Origin: Gammaproteobacteria bacterium
GTDB taxonomy: Bacteria > Pseudomonadota > Gammaproteobacteria > Legionellales > Legionellaceae
Direction: 5' to 3'
Assembly: GCA_024742995.1 (NCBI GenBank)
Contig: JANSXK010000004.1
Location: forward strand, 62,001-126,000
Length of the DNA: 64,000 nt
Shown here: piece by piece, positions 45,453 to 55,934 of the stretch
Layout of the letters: each line of letters starts with the position of its first letter
How positions within the stretch are numbered: position 1 is the first letter of the stretch
Made by a program: the position numbers and the translations under genes
The notes under the pieces: model-generated
Told to the model about the DNA's origin: nothing
Databases searched by the model: none
Seen by the model: the letters and a program-made list of their open reading frames with translations, nothing else

Positions 45453-45530
45453 TTTTTTCCCTTTTTTAAAAAGTGGTCTTTATTTTATCACAATGGGTGT
45501 TTATGGCAAATAATTTCTTCATGTGACAAT

Positions 45531-46415
45531 TTAATGTTCTAAATTAGCATCGATTTTTTCAAATACTAAAAGCGCCCAATCGTTTTCGCGTTCTGAATTG
45601 AGCATTTGAAAATGGGATTGATAGGCTTCGATAAGTGGTTCTGCTTGATTGGCTAAGATGCCCGAGACGACCAAAATGCCATTAGGATGTAGCAAACGGT
45701 GGAAGGATGGTTTTAACTCTAGTAGTGGGGCTAATAAGATATTGGCTAGGATCACATCAGCATTGGTTTTTAAGTTTTCAGGATAATCAATGGTCAATGT
45801 TCGAGGGGTGATGGCATTGGTAGTGGCGTTGTTTTCAGTGGCAGTGAGTGCTTGGGGATCAATATCTATCGCAGTTACATGTGATGCGCCTAATTTCAAA
45901 GCAGCAATACTCAAAATGCCGGATCCGCAGCCATAATCAATCACTGTTTTATCTTCAAGCTCCGCTTGCTCTAACCAGGTCAAGCATAGGGATGTCGTGG
46001 CATGTGATCCTGTGCCAAATGCTAAGCCTGGATCTAAGATAAGATTGACTGCTTCTGGTTTGGGCGGCGTATGCCAAGAAGGGCATACCCATAAATTTTC
46101 GCCGAAGCGTTGGGGTTGAAATTGATCCAAACATGTTCTTTCCCACGCTTGTTGTTCTAGGGTTTCTACAGAGCAGGATGTTTTCGGATATTGCTGTGCG
46201 ATGATTTGGATGATGCCGGCAACGTCAATATTGGGTTCGTATAATGCTTGCATGACCACGTGCGGCCATAAGGGTACGGTGCCAGGTTCGGGTTCTAAGA
46301 TGGGGTCGTCGAATTGATCCGTCATGGTGACGGAGACGGCGCCATATAATTCTAAGAGATCGGATAGTAGATCGGCGTCACTGTGGGTGCAGTGTTCTAT
46401 TTTTAGTTGTTGCAT
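45531..46415 (-). CDS. prmA: Ribosomal protein L11 methyltransferase
   Basis: 294 residues with the PrmA two-domain layout: N-terminal substrate-binding domain, linker, and C-terminal SAM domain with LDPGLAFGTGSHATT and VIDYGCGSGILSIAALKLGA (motif I), then ANILLAPL (NPPY-like position). It trimethylates L11. A palindromic repeat separates it from accC upstream on the same strand. Confidence 0.95.
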   Translation of the reverse strand: MQQLKIEHCTHSDADLLSDLLELYGAVSVTMTDQFDDPILEPEPGTVPLWPHVVMQALYEPNIDVAGIIQIIAQQYPKTSCSVETLEQQAWERTCLDQFQPQRFGENLWVCPSWHTPPKPEAVNLILDPGLAFGTGSHATTSLCLTWLEQAELEDKTVIDYGCGSGILSIAALKLGASHVTAIDIDPQALTATENNATTNAITPRTLTIDYPENLKTNADVILANILLAPLLELKPSFHRLLHPNGILVVSGILANQAEPLIEAYQSHFQMLNSERENDWALLVFEKIDANLEH

Positions 46416-46425
46416 GTGTTGTTAC

Positions 46426-46475
46426 CCCCTCCCTCATCCGCCCTGCGGGCACCTTCTCCCCTGAGGGGAGAAAGG
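46426..46475. repeat. Intergenic palindromic repeat with two hairpins
   Basis: The sequence has two adjacent inverted repeats, GCCC-tgc-GGGC and TTCTCCCC-tga-GGGGAGAA, flanked by ccctccctcatcc. This is very similar to the RIME-like repeats (ccctcatccgccct...gggcaccttctcccc...) found in many proteobacteria. It lies between accC and prmA and could form a hairpin in the transcript. Confidence 0.65.
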
Positions 46476-46477
46476 AA

Positions 46478-47818
46478 TTATTCTTTTAGCAATGTTTCTA
46501 AATAGTGGATATTGGTTCCACCTTCGATGAAATCGTGGTTGTGCAGGATTTTATGATGAAGGGGGATATTGGTTTTGATGCCATCGATGACCAACTCATC
46601 CAAAGCTGAGCGCATACGTGCGAATGCTTGGGCACGATCTTCGCCGTAAGAAATCAATTTACCAATCATAGAATCATAATGAGGTGGTACGGTATAGGAG
46701 CTGTATAAATGTGAATCGAAGCGAATGCCAAGCCCGCCGGGTTGATGTAAGAGTTTGACTTGACCAGGGCAAGGCATAAAGGTTTGTGGATCTTCTGCGT
46801 TAATTCGACATTCTAAAGCGTGGCCGCGGATTTGGATATCACTCTGTTTTAATGTCATAGGAATGTCACTGGCGATTTTGATTTGTTCTTTTATCAGGTC
46901 GACTCCGGTGATCATTTCTGTGACGGGATGCTCGACTTGGATGCGTGTATTCATTTCGATAAAATAAAAAGCACCGTCTTGGAATAAAAATTCAAAGGTG
47001 CCAGCACCACGATATTTTAATTCTTTACATGCTTTGACAACGATGGATCCCATTTTTTGGCGTAATTTGTCTGAGATGCCTGGTGCAGGGGCTTCTTCCA
47101 ATACTTTTTGATGACGGCGTTGCATGGAGCAATCACGTTCACCCAAATGTATTGCATGTCCTTTGCCATCTCCCAGGACTTGGAATTCGATGTGTCTGGG
47201 GTTTTCAAGAAATTTTTCCATGTATACCATGGGATTTGAAAAGACTGCTTTGGCTTCGCTACGAGTCAAGGCAATGGCGTTTAAGAGATGTGCCTCACTG
47301 TGCACCACACGCATGCCACGTCCACCACCACCGCCTGCTGCTTTGATGATGACAGGGTAGCCTATCTTTTTAGCCACAGAGAGATTAACGAGATTGTCTT
47401 CAGTCAAAGGACCGTCCGAACCTGGAACACAAGGCACACCAGCTTTTTTCATGGCGGCAATGGCAGAGACTTTATCGCCCATCATGCGAATGGTGTCACC
47501 ATCGGGACCGATAAAGCGAAAGCCACTTTGCTCTACGATATCGGCAAAATCAGCATTTTCAGCTAAAAAGCCATATCCGGGGTGAATGGCCACAGCATCC
47601 GTAATTTCGGCTGCAGAAATAATAGCTGGGACATTGAGATAACTTTTTTGCGACGGTGCGGGGCCAATACATACGGTTTCATCTGCCAAACGCACATGTA
47701 ACAAATCTTTGTCGACATCAGAATGCACGGCAACGGTTTTGATGCCAAGTTCTTTGCAAGCACGTAAAATGCGCAATGCAATTTCGCCACGGTTGGCGAT
47801 GACTATTTTAGAAAGCAT
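46478..47818 (-). CDS. accC: Acetyl-CoA carboxylase biotin carboxylase subunit
   Basis: 446 residues from the ATG at 47818 (AGGGG upstream), close to the 449 of E. coli AccC; the longer ORF to 47911 lies in accB. It begins [17 protein letters not shown]. The ATP-grasp glycine-rich loop [11 protein letters not shown], the [17 protein letters not shown] segment and the [14 protein letters not shown] catalytic region are present. It carboxylates biotin on AccB, the first step of fatty acid synthesis. accB lies 11 bases upstream. Confidence 0.97.
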   Translation of the reverse strand: MLSKIVIANRGEIALRILRACKELGIKTVAVHSDVDKDLLHVRLADETVCIGPAPSQKSYLNVPAIISAAEITDAVAIHPGYGFLAENADFADIVEQSGFRFIGPDGDTIRMMGDKVSAIAAMKKAGVPCVPGSDGPLTEDNLVNLSVAKKIGYPVIIKAAGGGGGRGMRVVHSEAHLLNAIALTRSEAKAVFSNPMVYMEKFLENPRHIEFQVLGDGKGHAIHLGERDCSMQRRHQKVLEEAPAPGISDKLRQKMGSIVVKACKELKYRGAGTFEFLFQDGAFYFIEMNTRIQVEHPVTEMITGVDLIKEQIKIASDIPMTLKQSDIQIRGHALECRINAEDPQTFMPCPGQVKLLHQPGGLGIRFDSHLYSSYTVPPHYDSMIGKLISYGEDRAQAFARMRSALDELVIDGIKTNIPLHHKILHNHDFIEGGTNIHYLETLLKE

Positions 47819-47829
47819 GTCATATCCCC

Positions 47830-48294
47830 TTATTCGATAATAAACAAGGGTTGGCCAAACTCTACTGGCTCGCCGTTGGCAGCTAAAATGCCAGTGATAA
47901 CGCCCGAACAATCCGCTTCAATTTCGTTGAACATTTTCATTGCCTCGATGATACATAAGGTATCCCCTGCTTTTACGGTTTTGCCCATGGTGACGAATGC
48001 GGGGGCATCAGGAGAAGGTGATGTATACAATGTGCCGACCATTGGGGACAATACTGGATGCCCTGTAGGGGGGGTGTTTTGACTGGCAGGTTCGGGATCG
48101 GAGCTGACAGGAACAACCTGTTGTGGCGGTGCGGCAGGTAATTGCACATGGGCGGGGGAATGGTGGTGGCCACCTTGCTGACCTTGAGATTGACGGCTTA
48201 GGCGTAAGGACTCTTCGCCTTCCTTGATCTCAATTTCAGTAAAGCCAATATCTACTAGCCATTCAACTAACGGTTTGATTTTGCGAATATTCAT
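47830..48294 (-). CDS. accB: Acetyl-CoA carboxylase biotin carboxyl carrier protein
   Basis: 154 residues from the ATG at 48294 (MNIRKIKPL), a typical AccB start. A proline/alanine-rich linker at about 45-80 joins to the biotinyl domain. Lys120 in [11 protein letters not shown] is the biotinylation site. Its upstream region carries a MITE-like element. The operon is accB-accC, then the repeat, then prmA. Confidence 0.96.
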   Translation of the reverse strand: MNIRKIKPLVEWLVDIGFTEIEIKEGEESLRLSRQSQGQQGGHHHSPAHVQLPAAPPQQVVPVSSDPEPASQNTPPTGHPVLSPMVGTLYTSPSPDAPAFVTMGKTVKAGDTLCIIEAMKMFNEIEADCSGVITGILAANGEPVEFGQPLFIIE

Positions 48295-48437
48295 TGATAG
48301 CTCTCTTCTGCAATAGTACAATATTTTGGCGATCTTGCCTGAATTCTGAGGGGATGTCTAGATGCTATGTTCGTAGCACAATTTTAGTTACAATTTTTCC
48401 TTAAGATAGTAGAATTGTCAACAGACCCAAATGAGAG

Positions 48438-48570
48438 TGAATCAGGACTTACGAAAAACACCGATCTCTTCGTTGGATTTAGTATTTAATTCGGTCATTT
48501 AGTTATCTAAACTTCCTCATTAAATACTAAATCCGCCTTGACCTCGGGGTTTTTCGTAAGTCCTGTGAAT
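48438..48570. mobile_element. MITE-like element with terminal inverted repeats and 5-bp direct duplication
   Basis: The element is 48443-48565 (123 bp). Its ends are CAGGACTTACGAAAAAC and its reverse complement (17 bp perfect, 21 of 22 overall). TGAAT occurs directly outside both ends (48438-48442 and 48566-48570), a likely target-site duplication. Inside, GGATTTAGTATTTAAT (48475-48490) and ATTAAATACTAAATCC (48519-48534) form another perfect 16-bp stem. No ORF or transposase inside. It lies between accB and pgi and may carry their promoters or fold as an RNA. Confidence 0.75.
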
Positions 48571-48585
48571 ATTAAGAGGTGAAGG

Positions 48586-50010
48586 ATGCTGCTAACCCAA
48601 AGAGCAACATGGAAGAAATTAGAAGAGCATGCTCAAACGATTCACTATAAAACGGTTGAGTCGACTGAAGAACCCTTGGTATTACGCACTGATACCATGA
48701 CTTTGAATTATAGCCATCAGAAGGTTGATGCGGCTGCACTGCGGTTGTTACATGCCTTAGCGGTGGAGTGTCAAGTGAAACAGGCAGTAGCGCAATTGAT
48801 GACCGGTTGCTCATTGAATCATGATTTACCAGCATTGCATACCGCGTTACGTGATCTGAGTGACTCGCCCTTATGGTGTAACGACATAAATGTGAAAGCT
48901 GATATTCACGCGGTGTTGGAACGCATGCGTTTGATCTCAGAGCAGCTTCGTCAAGGGCAGTGGCATGGGCATACTGGCAAACCCATTACCGATATTGTCA
49001 ATATCGGTATCGGAGGGTCGATGCTGGGACCGCAATTTTGTATCGATGCTTTGGCTGATCACACGGACAAGACCTTAAGATTTCATTTTATTTCAGAATT
49101 TGACGCAGATGCTTTTAGTCGTTTTGTTGAGGTATTGCATCCTGAGACAACGTTGTTTATTGTGTCTTCTAAATCTTTTACCACAGCAGAAACACTGTTG
49201 AACGCACAAAAAGTTTTAGAATGGGGTTGTTATGAAGGGTATATGTCACAGCACTTTATTGCGGTGACGGCGCAGATAGAAAAAGCGCAAGCGTTGGGGT
49301 TTCAACATATTTTACCTATTTGGTCTTGGGTGGGTGGGCGTTATTCGGTGTGTTCGGCTATCAATTTGATCTCGTGTATTGCAATTGGTTTCGAGAATTT
49401 TACGGCCTTTCTGCAAGGCGCAGCCGCGATGGATGATCATTTTCGCTCTGCTGAGATTCCAGAAAATTTACCCATCATGCTGGCTTTGCTGGGTATTTGG
49501 AATAACAATAATTTAAAAATTCATAATTTGTTGATGCTAACGTATGCACAATCATTGCATGGATTCGTCCCTTATGTACAACAATTGGAAATGGAAAGCA
49601 ATGGCAAATCGTTGGATAGACAAGGCCGGGATTTAAACTACGCTACTGTGCCTATTATTTGGGGCGGATCGGGCAATCAGGCGCAGCATAGTTATTTTCA
49701 ATTATTGTCACAAGGCACCCATTCTCTCTGCGCTGATCTCATCGGCTTGGATTCTTTGGATGATCATATCATCGAGCAACACAAATTGGCTCTATTATTG
49801 GGTGCTAAAGAAGGTCTTAATTATTCCCAGAGAGATATCCCTTGCAATCATATTCAATTGGTGGATAATTCACCACGTACCATTGGGAGCTTGATCGCAC
49901 TCTATGAACACAAAGTGTTTGTGCAAGCAGTGATTTGGAATATTAATCCATTCGATCAACCTGGTGTGGAACAGATGAAGCAAAAGATGGAGCAATTGCA
50001 CATAACATAA
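48586..50010 (+). CDS. pgi: Glucose-6-phosphate isomerase
   Basis: 474 residues, somewhat shorter than E. coli Pgi (about 549). Typical segments are [47 protein letters not shown], and QHSYFQLL with the catalytic His. The catalytic Lys is within [10 protein letters not shown] near the C-terminus. It interconverts glucose-6-phosphate and fructose-6-phosphate. It precedes rfbF closely (stop to ATG 10 bases), so it may supply hexose phosphate for the CDP-sugar operon. Confidence 0.94.
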   Translation: MLLTQRATWKKLEEHAQTIHYKTVESTEEPLVLRTDTMTLNYSHQKVDAAALRLLHALAVECQVKQAVAQLMTGCSLNHDLPALHTALRDLSDSPLWCNDINVKADIHAVLERMRLISEQLRQGQWHGHTGKPITDIVNIGIGGSMLGPQFCIDALADHTDKTLRFHFISEFDADAFSRFVEVLHPETTLFIVSSKSFTTAETLLNAQKVLEWGCYEGYMSQHFIAVTAQIEKAQALGFQHILPIWSWVGGRYSVCSAINLISCIAIGFENFTAFLQGAAAMDDHFRSAEIPENLPIMLALLGIWNNNNLKIHNLLMLTYAQSLHGFVPYVQQLEMESNGKSLDRQGRDLNYATVPIIWGGSGNQAQHSYFQLLSQGTHSLCADLIGLDSLDDHIIEQHKLALLLGAKEGLNYSQRDIPCNHIQLVDNSPRTIGSLIALYEHKVFVQAVIWNINPFDQPGVEQMKQKMEQLHIT

Positions 50011-50020
50011 GGTGTTTTCA

Positions 50021-50797
50021 ATGAAAGTAGTTATTTTGGCTGGTGGTTATGGTACTCGTTTGAGTGAAGAAACGGATTTGCGTCCTAAACCTATGGTGGA
50101 AATTGGCGGTAAGCCTATTCTGTGGCATATCATGAAATCTTATGCGGCGCATGGCTTAACAGAGTTTGTCGTTTGCTTGGGTTACAAAGGGTATGTTATC
50201 AAAGAATATTTTGCGAATTACTTTTTGCATACCTCTAACGTGACGTTTGATTTGGCCAGAAATCAAATGGAAGTGCATCAAAATAGTGCGGAGCCGTGGT
50301 CTGTGACTTTGGTTGATACTGGCGAAAAAACCATGACGGGCGGACGCTTGAAGCGAGTACAGCCGTATTTGGATGACCAAGATTTTTGTTTTACTTATGG
50401 CGATGGTCTCAGCAATATCAATATTCAAGAATTAATCACATTTCATCAAACGCAAAAAAGACATGCAACTGTGACAGCAACGCAAATGCCTGGTCGATTT
50501 GGTGCGCTTACGATTGATCAGCAGCGTGTTTCAAGCTTTAGTGAAAAACCACAGGGAGAGGGTGGTTGGATCAGTGGCGGATTTTTTGTGCTGTCTCCGA
50601 AAGTTTTTGATTATATTGAGGGCGACGACACGACTTGGGAAAAAGAACCGGTGGAACGTTTGTCAGCTGAAGGACAAATGTCTGCATACTTTCATGAAGG
50701 ATTTTGGCAGCCTATGGATACATTGCTGCACAAAAAGCAATTAGAAGATTTGTGGAGAAAGGACCAAGCACCCTGGAAAGTTTGGCATGAAAAATGA
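50021..50797 (+). CDS. rfbF: Glucose-1-phosphate cytidylyltransferase
   Basis: 258 residues from the ATG at 50021, with AAGG upstream; a GTG at 50012 is less likely. N-terminal [18 protein letters not shown] is the nucleotidyltransferase signature, with [17 protein letters not shown] and [10 protein letters not shown] (metal-binding Asp). It makes CDP-glucose from CTP and glucose-1-phosphate, the first step of CDP-3,6-dideoxyhexose pathways. It overlaps rfbG by 11 bases. Confidence 0.94.
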   Translation: MKVVILAGGYGTRLSEETDLRPKPMVEIGGKPILWHIMKSYAAHGLTEFVVCLGYKGYVIKEYFANYFLHTSNVTFDLARNQMEVHQNSAEPWSVTLVDTGEKTMTGGRLKRVQPYLDDQDFCFTYGDGLSNINIQELITFHQTQKRHATVTATQMPGRFGALTIDQQRVSSFSEKPQGEGGWISGGFFVLSPKVFDYIEGDDTTWEKEPVERLSAEGQMSAYFHEGFWQPMDTLLHKKQLEDLWRKDQAPWKVWHEK

Positions 50798-51884
50798 TCT
50801 GCAAACCTTTTGGCGAGGAAAGAAAGTATTTTTAACGGGTCATACAGGGTTTAAAGGCTCATGGTTGGCGCTATGGTTACAGCATATGGGTGCCGAGGTT
50901 TATGGTTACGCTTTAGCGCCTGAAGGTGAGGTATCTTTGTTTGCTCAGGCACGGGTTGCTGAGGGGATGCAAAGTTTGCTGGCAGATATTAGTGATGCAG
51001 CCCAAGTTGCCAAAACCATGCAAGCGTTTCAGCCGGATATTGTGATACATATGGCAGCCCAATCATTGGTGCGGCATTCTTATCAATATCCGTTGGATAC
51101 TTATCAAACCAATGTGATGGGCACAGCCAATGTCTTAGACGCTGTTCGTCATACACCATCTGTGCGTGCGGTGGTGAATATCACTTCAGATAAATGTTAT
51201 GCCAATCGTGAAATGATTTGGGGCTATCGTGAAAATGAGCCCATGGGTGGTTTTGATCCTTATAGTTCTAGCAAGGGGTGCGCAGAATTGGTAGCGGATG
51301 CTTATCGTAATTCATTTTTTATGCCCGCGGGGATTGGTTTGGCATCAGCGCGTGCTGGTAATGTGATTGGTGGCGGAGATTGGGCGGTTGATCGTTTGGT
51401 GCCGGATGTGATGCGTGCTTGTATCGCGCAACAAAATGTTGTTTTGCGGTTTCCGCATGCTGTGCGGCCTTGGCAACATGTACTAGAACCTTTGATGGGA
51501 TATTTGCAGCTCGCACGTTTACTCTACATTGATCCTATTCAATATTCTCAGGGTTGGAATTTTGGGCCAAACCAACAAAAAACCCATCCTGTAGGGTGGA
51601 TTGCAGAGCATTTGTTACAATTTTGGGGAGGCCCTTCTGTGGTGGAATACGAAGCACAGTCCCAACCACATGAGGCGCAATCCTTGGTTTTAGATAGCAC
51701 CAAAGCCAATTCATTTTTACATTGGTCACCACGTTGGGCATTAGAAGATGCGCTAAAAAATATTGTGGCCTGGCATAAAGTGGCTTTGGTTGAAGATGAT
51801 ATGCGCGCATTTACGTTACAACAAATTGATCAGTACTTAGAAACCACAGAAGAGAGGAATGAGGTATGTCAAGAGAATATTTAA
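50787..51884 (+). CDS. rfbG: CDP-glucose 4,6-dehydratase
   Basis: 365 residues with extended SDR features: [17 protein letters not shown] (GHTGFKG at 18-24), [20 protein letters not shown], and [11 protein letters not shown] with the active-site Tyr and Lys. It converts CDP-glucose to CDP-4-keto-6-deoxyglucose. Length and motifs agree with RfbG/DdhB. It overlaps both neighbours, consistent with coupled translation. Confidence 0.93.
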   Translation: MKNDLQTFWRGKKVFLTGHTGFKGSWLALWLQHMGAEVYGYALAPEGEVSLFAQARVAEGMQSLLADISDAAQVAKTMQAFQPDIVIHMAAQSLVRHSYQYPLDTYQTNVMGTANVLDAVRHTPSVRAVVNITSDKCYANREMIWGYRENEPMGGFDPYSSSKGCAELVADAYRNSFFMPAGIGLASARAGNVIGGGDWAVDRLVPDVMRACIAQQNVVLRFPHAVRPWQHVLEPLMGYLQLARLLYIDPIQYSQGWNFGPNQQKTHPVGWIAEHLLQFWGGPSVVEYEAQSQPHEAQSLVLDSTKANSFLHWSPRWALEDALKNIVAWHKVALVEDDMRAFTLQQIDQYLETTEERNEVCQENI

Positions 51885-53086
51885 GCGTCCCTTACGGTCG
51901 GACAGTGCATGGCGAGGAAGAAATTGCTGCTGTGGTAAATGTGCTTCGAACATCGACGCAAATGGGTAAGCATGTGCGTGAAATGGAAGCAAAAGTTGCG
52001 ACATTGTTTCAAAAACAACAGGGTATTATGGTCAATTCGGGCTCTTCTGCCAATTACCTAGCGATTGAAATTTTGGATTTACCCGAAGGGTCGGAGGTGA
52101 TCACACCAGTATTGACGTTTTCAACAACGGTAGCGCCTTTGGTACGTAATAAATTGATTCCTGTGTTCGTGGATGTAGAGCCTGGCACATATAACATTGA
52201 TGCTAATAAAGTCGAAGCGATGATCACGCCCAAAACCAAAGCGCTCATGATTCCCAATTTATTGGGAAATTTGCCGGATTGGAAACAACTACGTGCATTG
52301 GCCGATAAATATAATCTCATTGTGATTGAAGATTCAGCGGATACGTTGGGTGCCACGATCGATGATGCGTCATCAGGTCGTTTCACAGATGTGAGCACCA
52401 CCAGTTTTTATGGCTCGCATGTGATCAACTGCGCTGGCAATGGCGGTATGTTGTGTGTGAACACCGCGGAATTAGAAGACCGCGCAAAATTACTGCGTAG
52501 TTGGGGTCGGAGTTCGTCACTGTTTGTAGAGTCTGAAGCGATTGAAAATCGTTTTAATGTTGCTGTGGATGATATTCCCTATGATTCAAAATTTTTATTC
52601 GAAGCGTTGGGTTATAACATTGAGCCATCAGAAATGGGTGCAGCATTTGGCCTAGTGCAATTGAATAAACTTGATCAAAATATTGCAACTCGTGAGAAGT
52701 GGTTTGCTGTTCAAGATGCGTTTTTTAAAGCGTACGAAGACTGGTTTATTTTCCCCGAACAATTACCGCAATCTCGTACCGGATGGTTGGCTTATCCACT
52801 GACCATCAAAGAAAACGCGCCATTCACGCGGACGCAATTACAAATCTTTTTAGAAAAACGTAATATTCAAACCCGAACAGTATTTACGGGTAATATTTTA
52901 CGTCAACCAGGCTTCAAGAACATCGCTTGTCGACGTGATCCTAACGGTTACGAACACACAGATGCAGTGATGCGTGGTGGTATTATGATGGGATGTCATC
53001 ATGGTTTGAATGCTGAAATGATGGCGCATATTCATGAATCGTTTAAAGTATTTGCGGATGAAGTGACGAGTGCAGCGGTGGTTTGA
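51866..53086 (+). CDS. rfbH: DegT-family PLP enzyme with His for Lys, RfbH-like CDP-4-keto-6-deoxyglucose 3-dehydratase
   Basis: 406 residues of the DegT/DnrJ/EryC1 fold: NSGSSANYLAIEIL, TPVLTFSTTVAP, VIEDSADTLGA. At the PLP-lysine position (SFYGSHVINCAGNGG) there is His185, the hallmark of the E1/RfbH and ColD dehydratases that do not form an aldimine and perform 3-deoxygenation. Cys residues are few, so the [2Fe-2S] motif of E1 (CX57CXCX7C) was not found. The partner reductase is not in the window. It directly follows rfbG. Confidence 0.82.
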   Translation: MSREYLSVPYGRTVHGEEEIAAVVNVLRTSTQMGKHVREMEAKVATLFQKQQGIMVNSGSSANYLAIEILDLPEGSEVITPVLTFSTTVAPLVRNKLIPVFVDVEPGTYNIDANKVEAMITPKTKALMIPNLLGNLPDWKQLRALADKYNLIVIEDSADTLGATIDDASSGRFTDVSTTSFYGSHVINCAGNGGMLCVNTAELEDRAKLLRSWGRSSSLFVESEAIENRFNVAVDDIPYDSKFLFEALGYNIEPSEMGAAFGLVQLNKLDQNIATREKWFAVQDAFFKAYEDWFIFPEQLPQSRTGWLAYPLTIKENAPFTRTQLQIFLEKRNIQTRTVFTGNILRQPGFKNIACRRDPNGYEHTDAVMRGGIMMGCHHGLNAEMMAHIHESFKVFADEVTSAAVV

Positions 53087-54132
53087 TGTTTTCTCTTGCT
53101 GACGATGATTTGGCACATATTTGGCAACATGCGCCAGTGTGTTTGCAGGATTTAGATGCGGCCAGAATATTGATCACGGGTGGCACCGGATTTTTTGGGA
53201 CTTGGTTGGTAGAATCATTATGTTTTGCCAAAATGCAATGGGGGCTGCATACGGAAATCGTGGTGTTGTCGCGCGATCCGGATGCGTTTCTAAAAAAATT
53301 GCCGCATTTGAGATCATTGCCGGGGTTGGAATGGATTGAAGGTGATGTGACCGACTTCAAGTTTCCTGAAGGCCCGTTTACCCACATGATTCATGCTGCA
53401 ACGGCTGCTTCAGCTGCTTTGAACGAAGCACAGCCAATGATTATGCTGGATACCATCATTCAAGGCACACGACGTGCTTTGGATTTTGCGGTACAGGCTG
53501 GCGTTAAAAAATTTCTTTTGACCAGTTCTGGGGCGATTTATGGTCCGCAGCCGCCAAGTTTGAACCAAATTGAGGAAACTTATTTAGGCACAGCAGATCC
53601 GTTGCAACGGACGTCAGCGTATGGCGGTGGCAAATGGCTGGCCGAGCATATGGCGACGATGTATGGCCAGACTTATGATTTGGATGTAAAAATTGCCCGC
53701 TGTTTTGCTTTTGTTGGCCCTTATCTGCCATTGGATACTCATTTTGCTATCGGCAATTTCATGCGGAATGTATTGCGCCAAGAACCTATTCATTTGCACG
53801 GAGATGGCTCCCCTTATCGTTCTTATTTGTACGCGGCGGATTTGATGATCTGGTTGTGGCGTATCTTATGTGAGGGGGTCTCAGGGTGTGTGTATAATGT
53901 TGGCTCGGAAGATGCAATTGCGTTAGGAGATTTGGCAAATAGAGTGGCGCAGTTTGCAAAAGACACGGTTCCGGTTGTGATTGCAAAAACCCCCAATCCA
54001 AATCAATTACCATCACGATATGTCCCTTCGACACAACGTGCGCAGCAAGAATTAGCGTTACAACAATGGGTGAGTCTGGATGATGGGATTCAACGAACCT
54101 TAGAGTGGAATATGAAATCATGCAAAAATTAA
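53086..54132 (+). CDS. NAD-dependent epimerase/reductase in CDP-sugar operon
   Basis: 348 residues from the ATG at 53086, whose first base overlaps the preceding stop. An N-terminal extension of about 25 residues precedes the SDR motif ILITGGTGFFGTWLVE. LTSSGAIYG and YGGGK are the active-site Ser, Tyr and Lys, and YRSYLYAADLM is a C-terminal hallmark of sugar epimerases. It probably reduces or epimerises the branched keto-sugar (YerF-like role) but the step is inferred. Confidence 0.8.
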   Translation: MFSLADDDLAHIWQHAPVCLQDLDAARILITGGTGFFGTWLVESLCFAKMQWGLHTEIVVLSRDPDAFLKKLPHLRSLPGLEWIEGDVTDFKFPEGPFTHMIHAATAASAALNEAQPMIMLDTIIQGTRRALDFAVQAGVKKFLLTSSGAIYGPQPPSLNQIEETYLGTADPLQRTSAYGGGKWLAEHMATMYGQTYDLDVKIARCFAFVGPYLPLDTHFAIGNFMRNVLRQEPIHLHGDGSPYRSYLYAADLMIWLWRILCEGVSGCVYNVGSEDAIALGDLANRVAQFAKDTVPVVIAKTPNPNQLPSRYVPSTQRAQQELALQQWVSLDDGIQRTLEWNMKSCKN

Positions 54133-55934
54133 GTGAATTTGTAGCACAATTTTTATTTGAGCAAGGCTTGCGCCATGTCTTTATGCTGACCGGCGGTGGT
54201 GCCATGCATTTGAATGATGCATTTGGCCGTCATCCTGAACTAGAAAAAATTTACAATCATCACGAGCAAGCCTCGGCTATGGCGGCAGACAGCTATGCAC
54301 GTATTAGTCCATTCATTCCTATTGTTAATGTGACGACAGGACCTGGTGGCATCAATACCCTAAATGGCGTCTTTGGGTCTTGGGTGGATTCTCTGCCCAT
54401 GTTTGTGGTGTCTGGGCAAGTCAAATTTGAAACCACCGTGGATAGCACCGATATCCCTTTGCGCCAACTGGGGGATCAAGAGTGTCGTATTGTTGAAATG
54501 GTCAAAGGGATCACCAAATATGCAGTGATGGTTACCGATCCAAAGGATATCAAATATCATTTGCAAAAAGCATTGTTCTTAACCCAACATGGTCGTCCTG
54601 GGCCAGTATGGCTTGATATCCCGATGAATGTGCAAGGTAGCTTCATTGATCCAGATACCTTGCGGTCGTTTGATCCTGAAAAAGAAGCGCTTTTGGAATC
54701 CGTACCGCAGATTGACTCTGCTCAGCTTAGTACCATTTATGAAATCTTGCGCACTGCAAAGCGGCCGGTGATTTTGGCGGGTGCGGGGGTGCATGTGTCC
54801 GGCACGCATGAAGATTTTTTGCAACTTATTGAAACCTTAAATATCCCTACCACTTGTGGTTGGAATACCTATGATATCATTCATAATGATCACCCCTGTT
54901 ATGCAGGTAGACCTGGATCATTAGGCGATCGCGCGGGTAATTTTACGGTACAAAATGCCGATGTGTTGTTGGTCTTAGGATCGCGTTTGAATATTCGTCA
55001 AATTTCATATAATTGGACTTCTTTTGCGCGACATGCGCATATTATCATTGTCGATATTGATAAAGCTGAATTACAAAAACCGACGTTAAATCCTGATCTT
55101 GCTGTGCACGCAGATTTGGCTGCATTTATCCCGCAATTATTAGCGCATGCTAAGGCACGCTCGTTTCCTGATAAATCAGAATGGTTGTCTTGGTGTCGTG
55201 AGCGCGTGGAGAAATATCCGGTTGTATTGGATGACTATTGGCACCTTAAAGATAAGGTAAATCCTTATTGCTTTATGCAACGTTTGAGCGAGCATTTGCA
55301 TGAAGGACAGATTGTTGTCAGCGGCGATGGTACTGCTTGTGTGGTGGCTTTTCAGGCTATGATATTAAAAGCCAAGCAGCGTTTGTTTACCAATTCAGGT
55401 TGTGCGTCGATGGGTTATGATTTACCCGGCGCGATTGGTGCGTGTGTTGCGACAGGTCATCAAGACATTGTGTGTTTGGCGGGTGATGGCAGTATCATGC
55501 AAAATATTCAGGAATTGGCCACGATTGCATTTAATCGCTACCCCATCAAAATTTTTGTGTTAAATAATAATGGCTATCATTCGATACGTCAGACACAGCA
55601 AAACTTTTTTGGACAACCTTTGATTGGGGTGGGGCCTGATAGTGGTTTGGGTTTCCCGAGTTTTGAAAAATTAGCAGCAGGCTTTGGTTTGCCGTATGTG
55701 GGTTGTCACAATCATACCGAATTGACAGCGAGCATTGAAAAAACGTTGACGCATACGGGGCCGATGTTTTGTGAAGTTTTTTTAGATTTGGAACAAGTGT
55801 TTGCACCGAAGCTATCATCGCGACGCTTGGAAGATGGTCAGATGGTGACCAGTCCGCTAGAAGACATGGCGCCATTTTTATCGCGAGAAGAACTGGCTGA
55901 CAATATGTTGGTAACTGAGGAAGCGTGTGTGTGA
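54120..55934 (+). CDS. YerE-like thiamine-diphosphate-dependent sugar-modifying enzyme (acetolactate synthase-like)
   Basis: 604 residues from the ATG at 54120, start MQKLSEFVAQFLFEQG. The ThDP-activating Glu49 is in NHHEQASAMAADSYAR. The central domain is at about 190-330 and the ThDP-binding domain has LAGDGSIMQNIQELA with LNNNGYHSIRQTQ. Acetolactate-synthase relatives include YerE, which adds a two-carbon unit from pyruvate to a CDP-4-keto-3,6-dideoxyhexose in yersiniose synthesis. The gene order after rfbFGH fits this role. Overlaps the previous gene by 13 bases. Confidence 0.8.
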   Translation: MQKLSEFVAQFLFEQGLRHVFMLTGGGAMHLNDAFGRHPELEKIYNHHEQASAMAADSYARISPFIPIVNVTTGPGGINTLNGVFGSWVDSLPMFVVSGQVKFETTVDSTDIPLRQLGDQECRIVEMVKGITKYAVMVTDPKDIKYHLQKALFLTQHGRPGPVWLDIPMNVQGSFIDPDTLRSFDPEKEALLESVPQIDSAQLSTIYEILRTAKRPVILAGAGVHVSGTHEDFLQLIETLNIPTTCGWNTYDIIHNDHPCYAGRPGSLGDRAGNFTVQNADVLLVLGSRLNIRQISYNWTSFARHAHIIIVDIDKAELQKPTLNPDLAVHADLAAFIPQLLAHAKARSFPDKSEWLSWCRERVEKYPVVLDDYWHLKDKVNPYCFMQRLSEHLHEGQIVVSGDGTACVVAFQAMILKAKQRLFTNSGCASMGYDLPGAIGACVATGHQDIVCLAGDGSIMQNIQELATIAFNRYPIKIFVLNNNGYHSIRQTQQNFFGQPLIGVGPDSGLGFPSFEKLAAGFGLPYVGCHNHTELTASIEKTLTHTGPMFCEVFLDLEQVFAPKLSSRRLEDGQMVTSPLEDMAPFLSREELADNMLVTEEACV

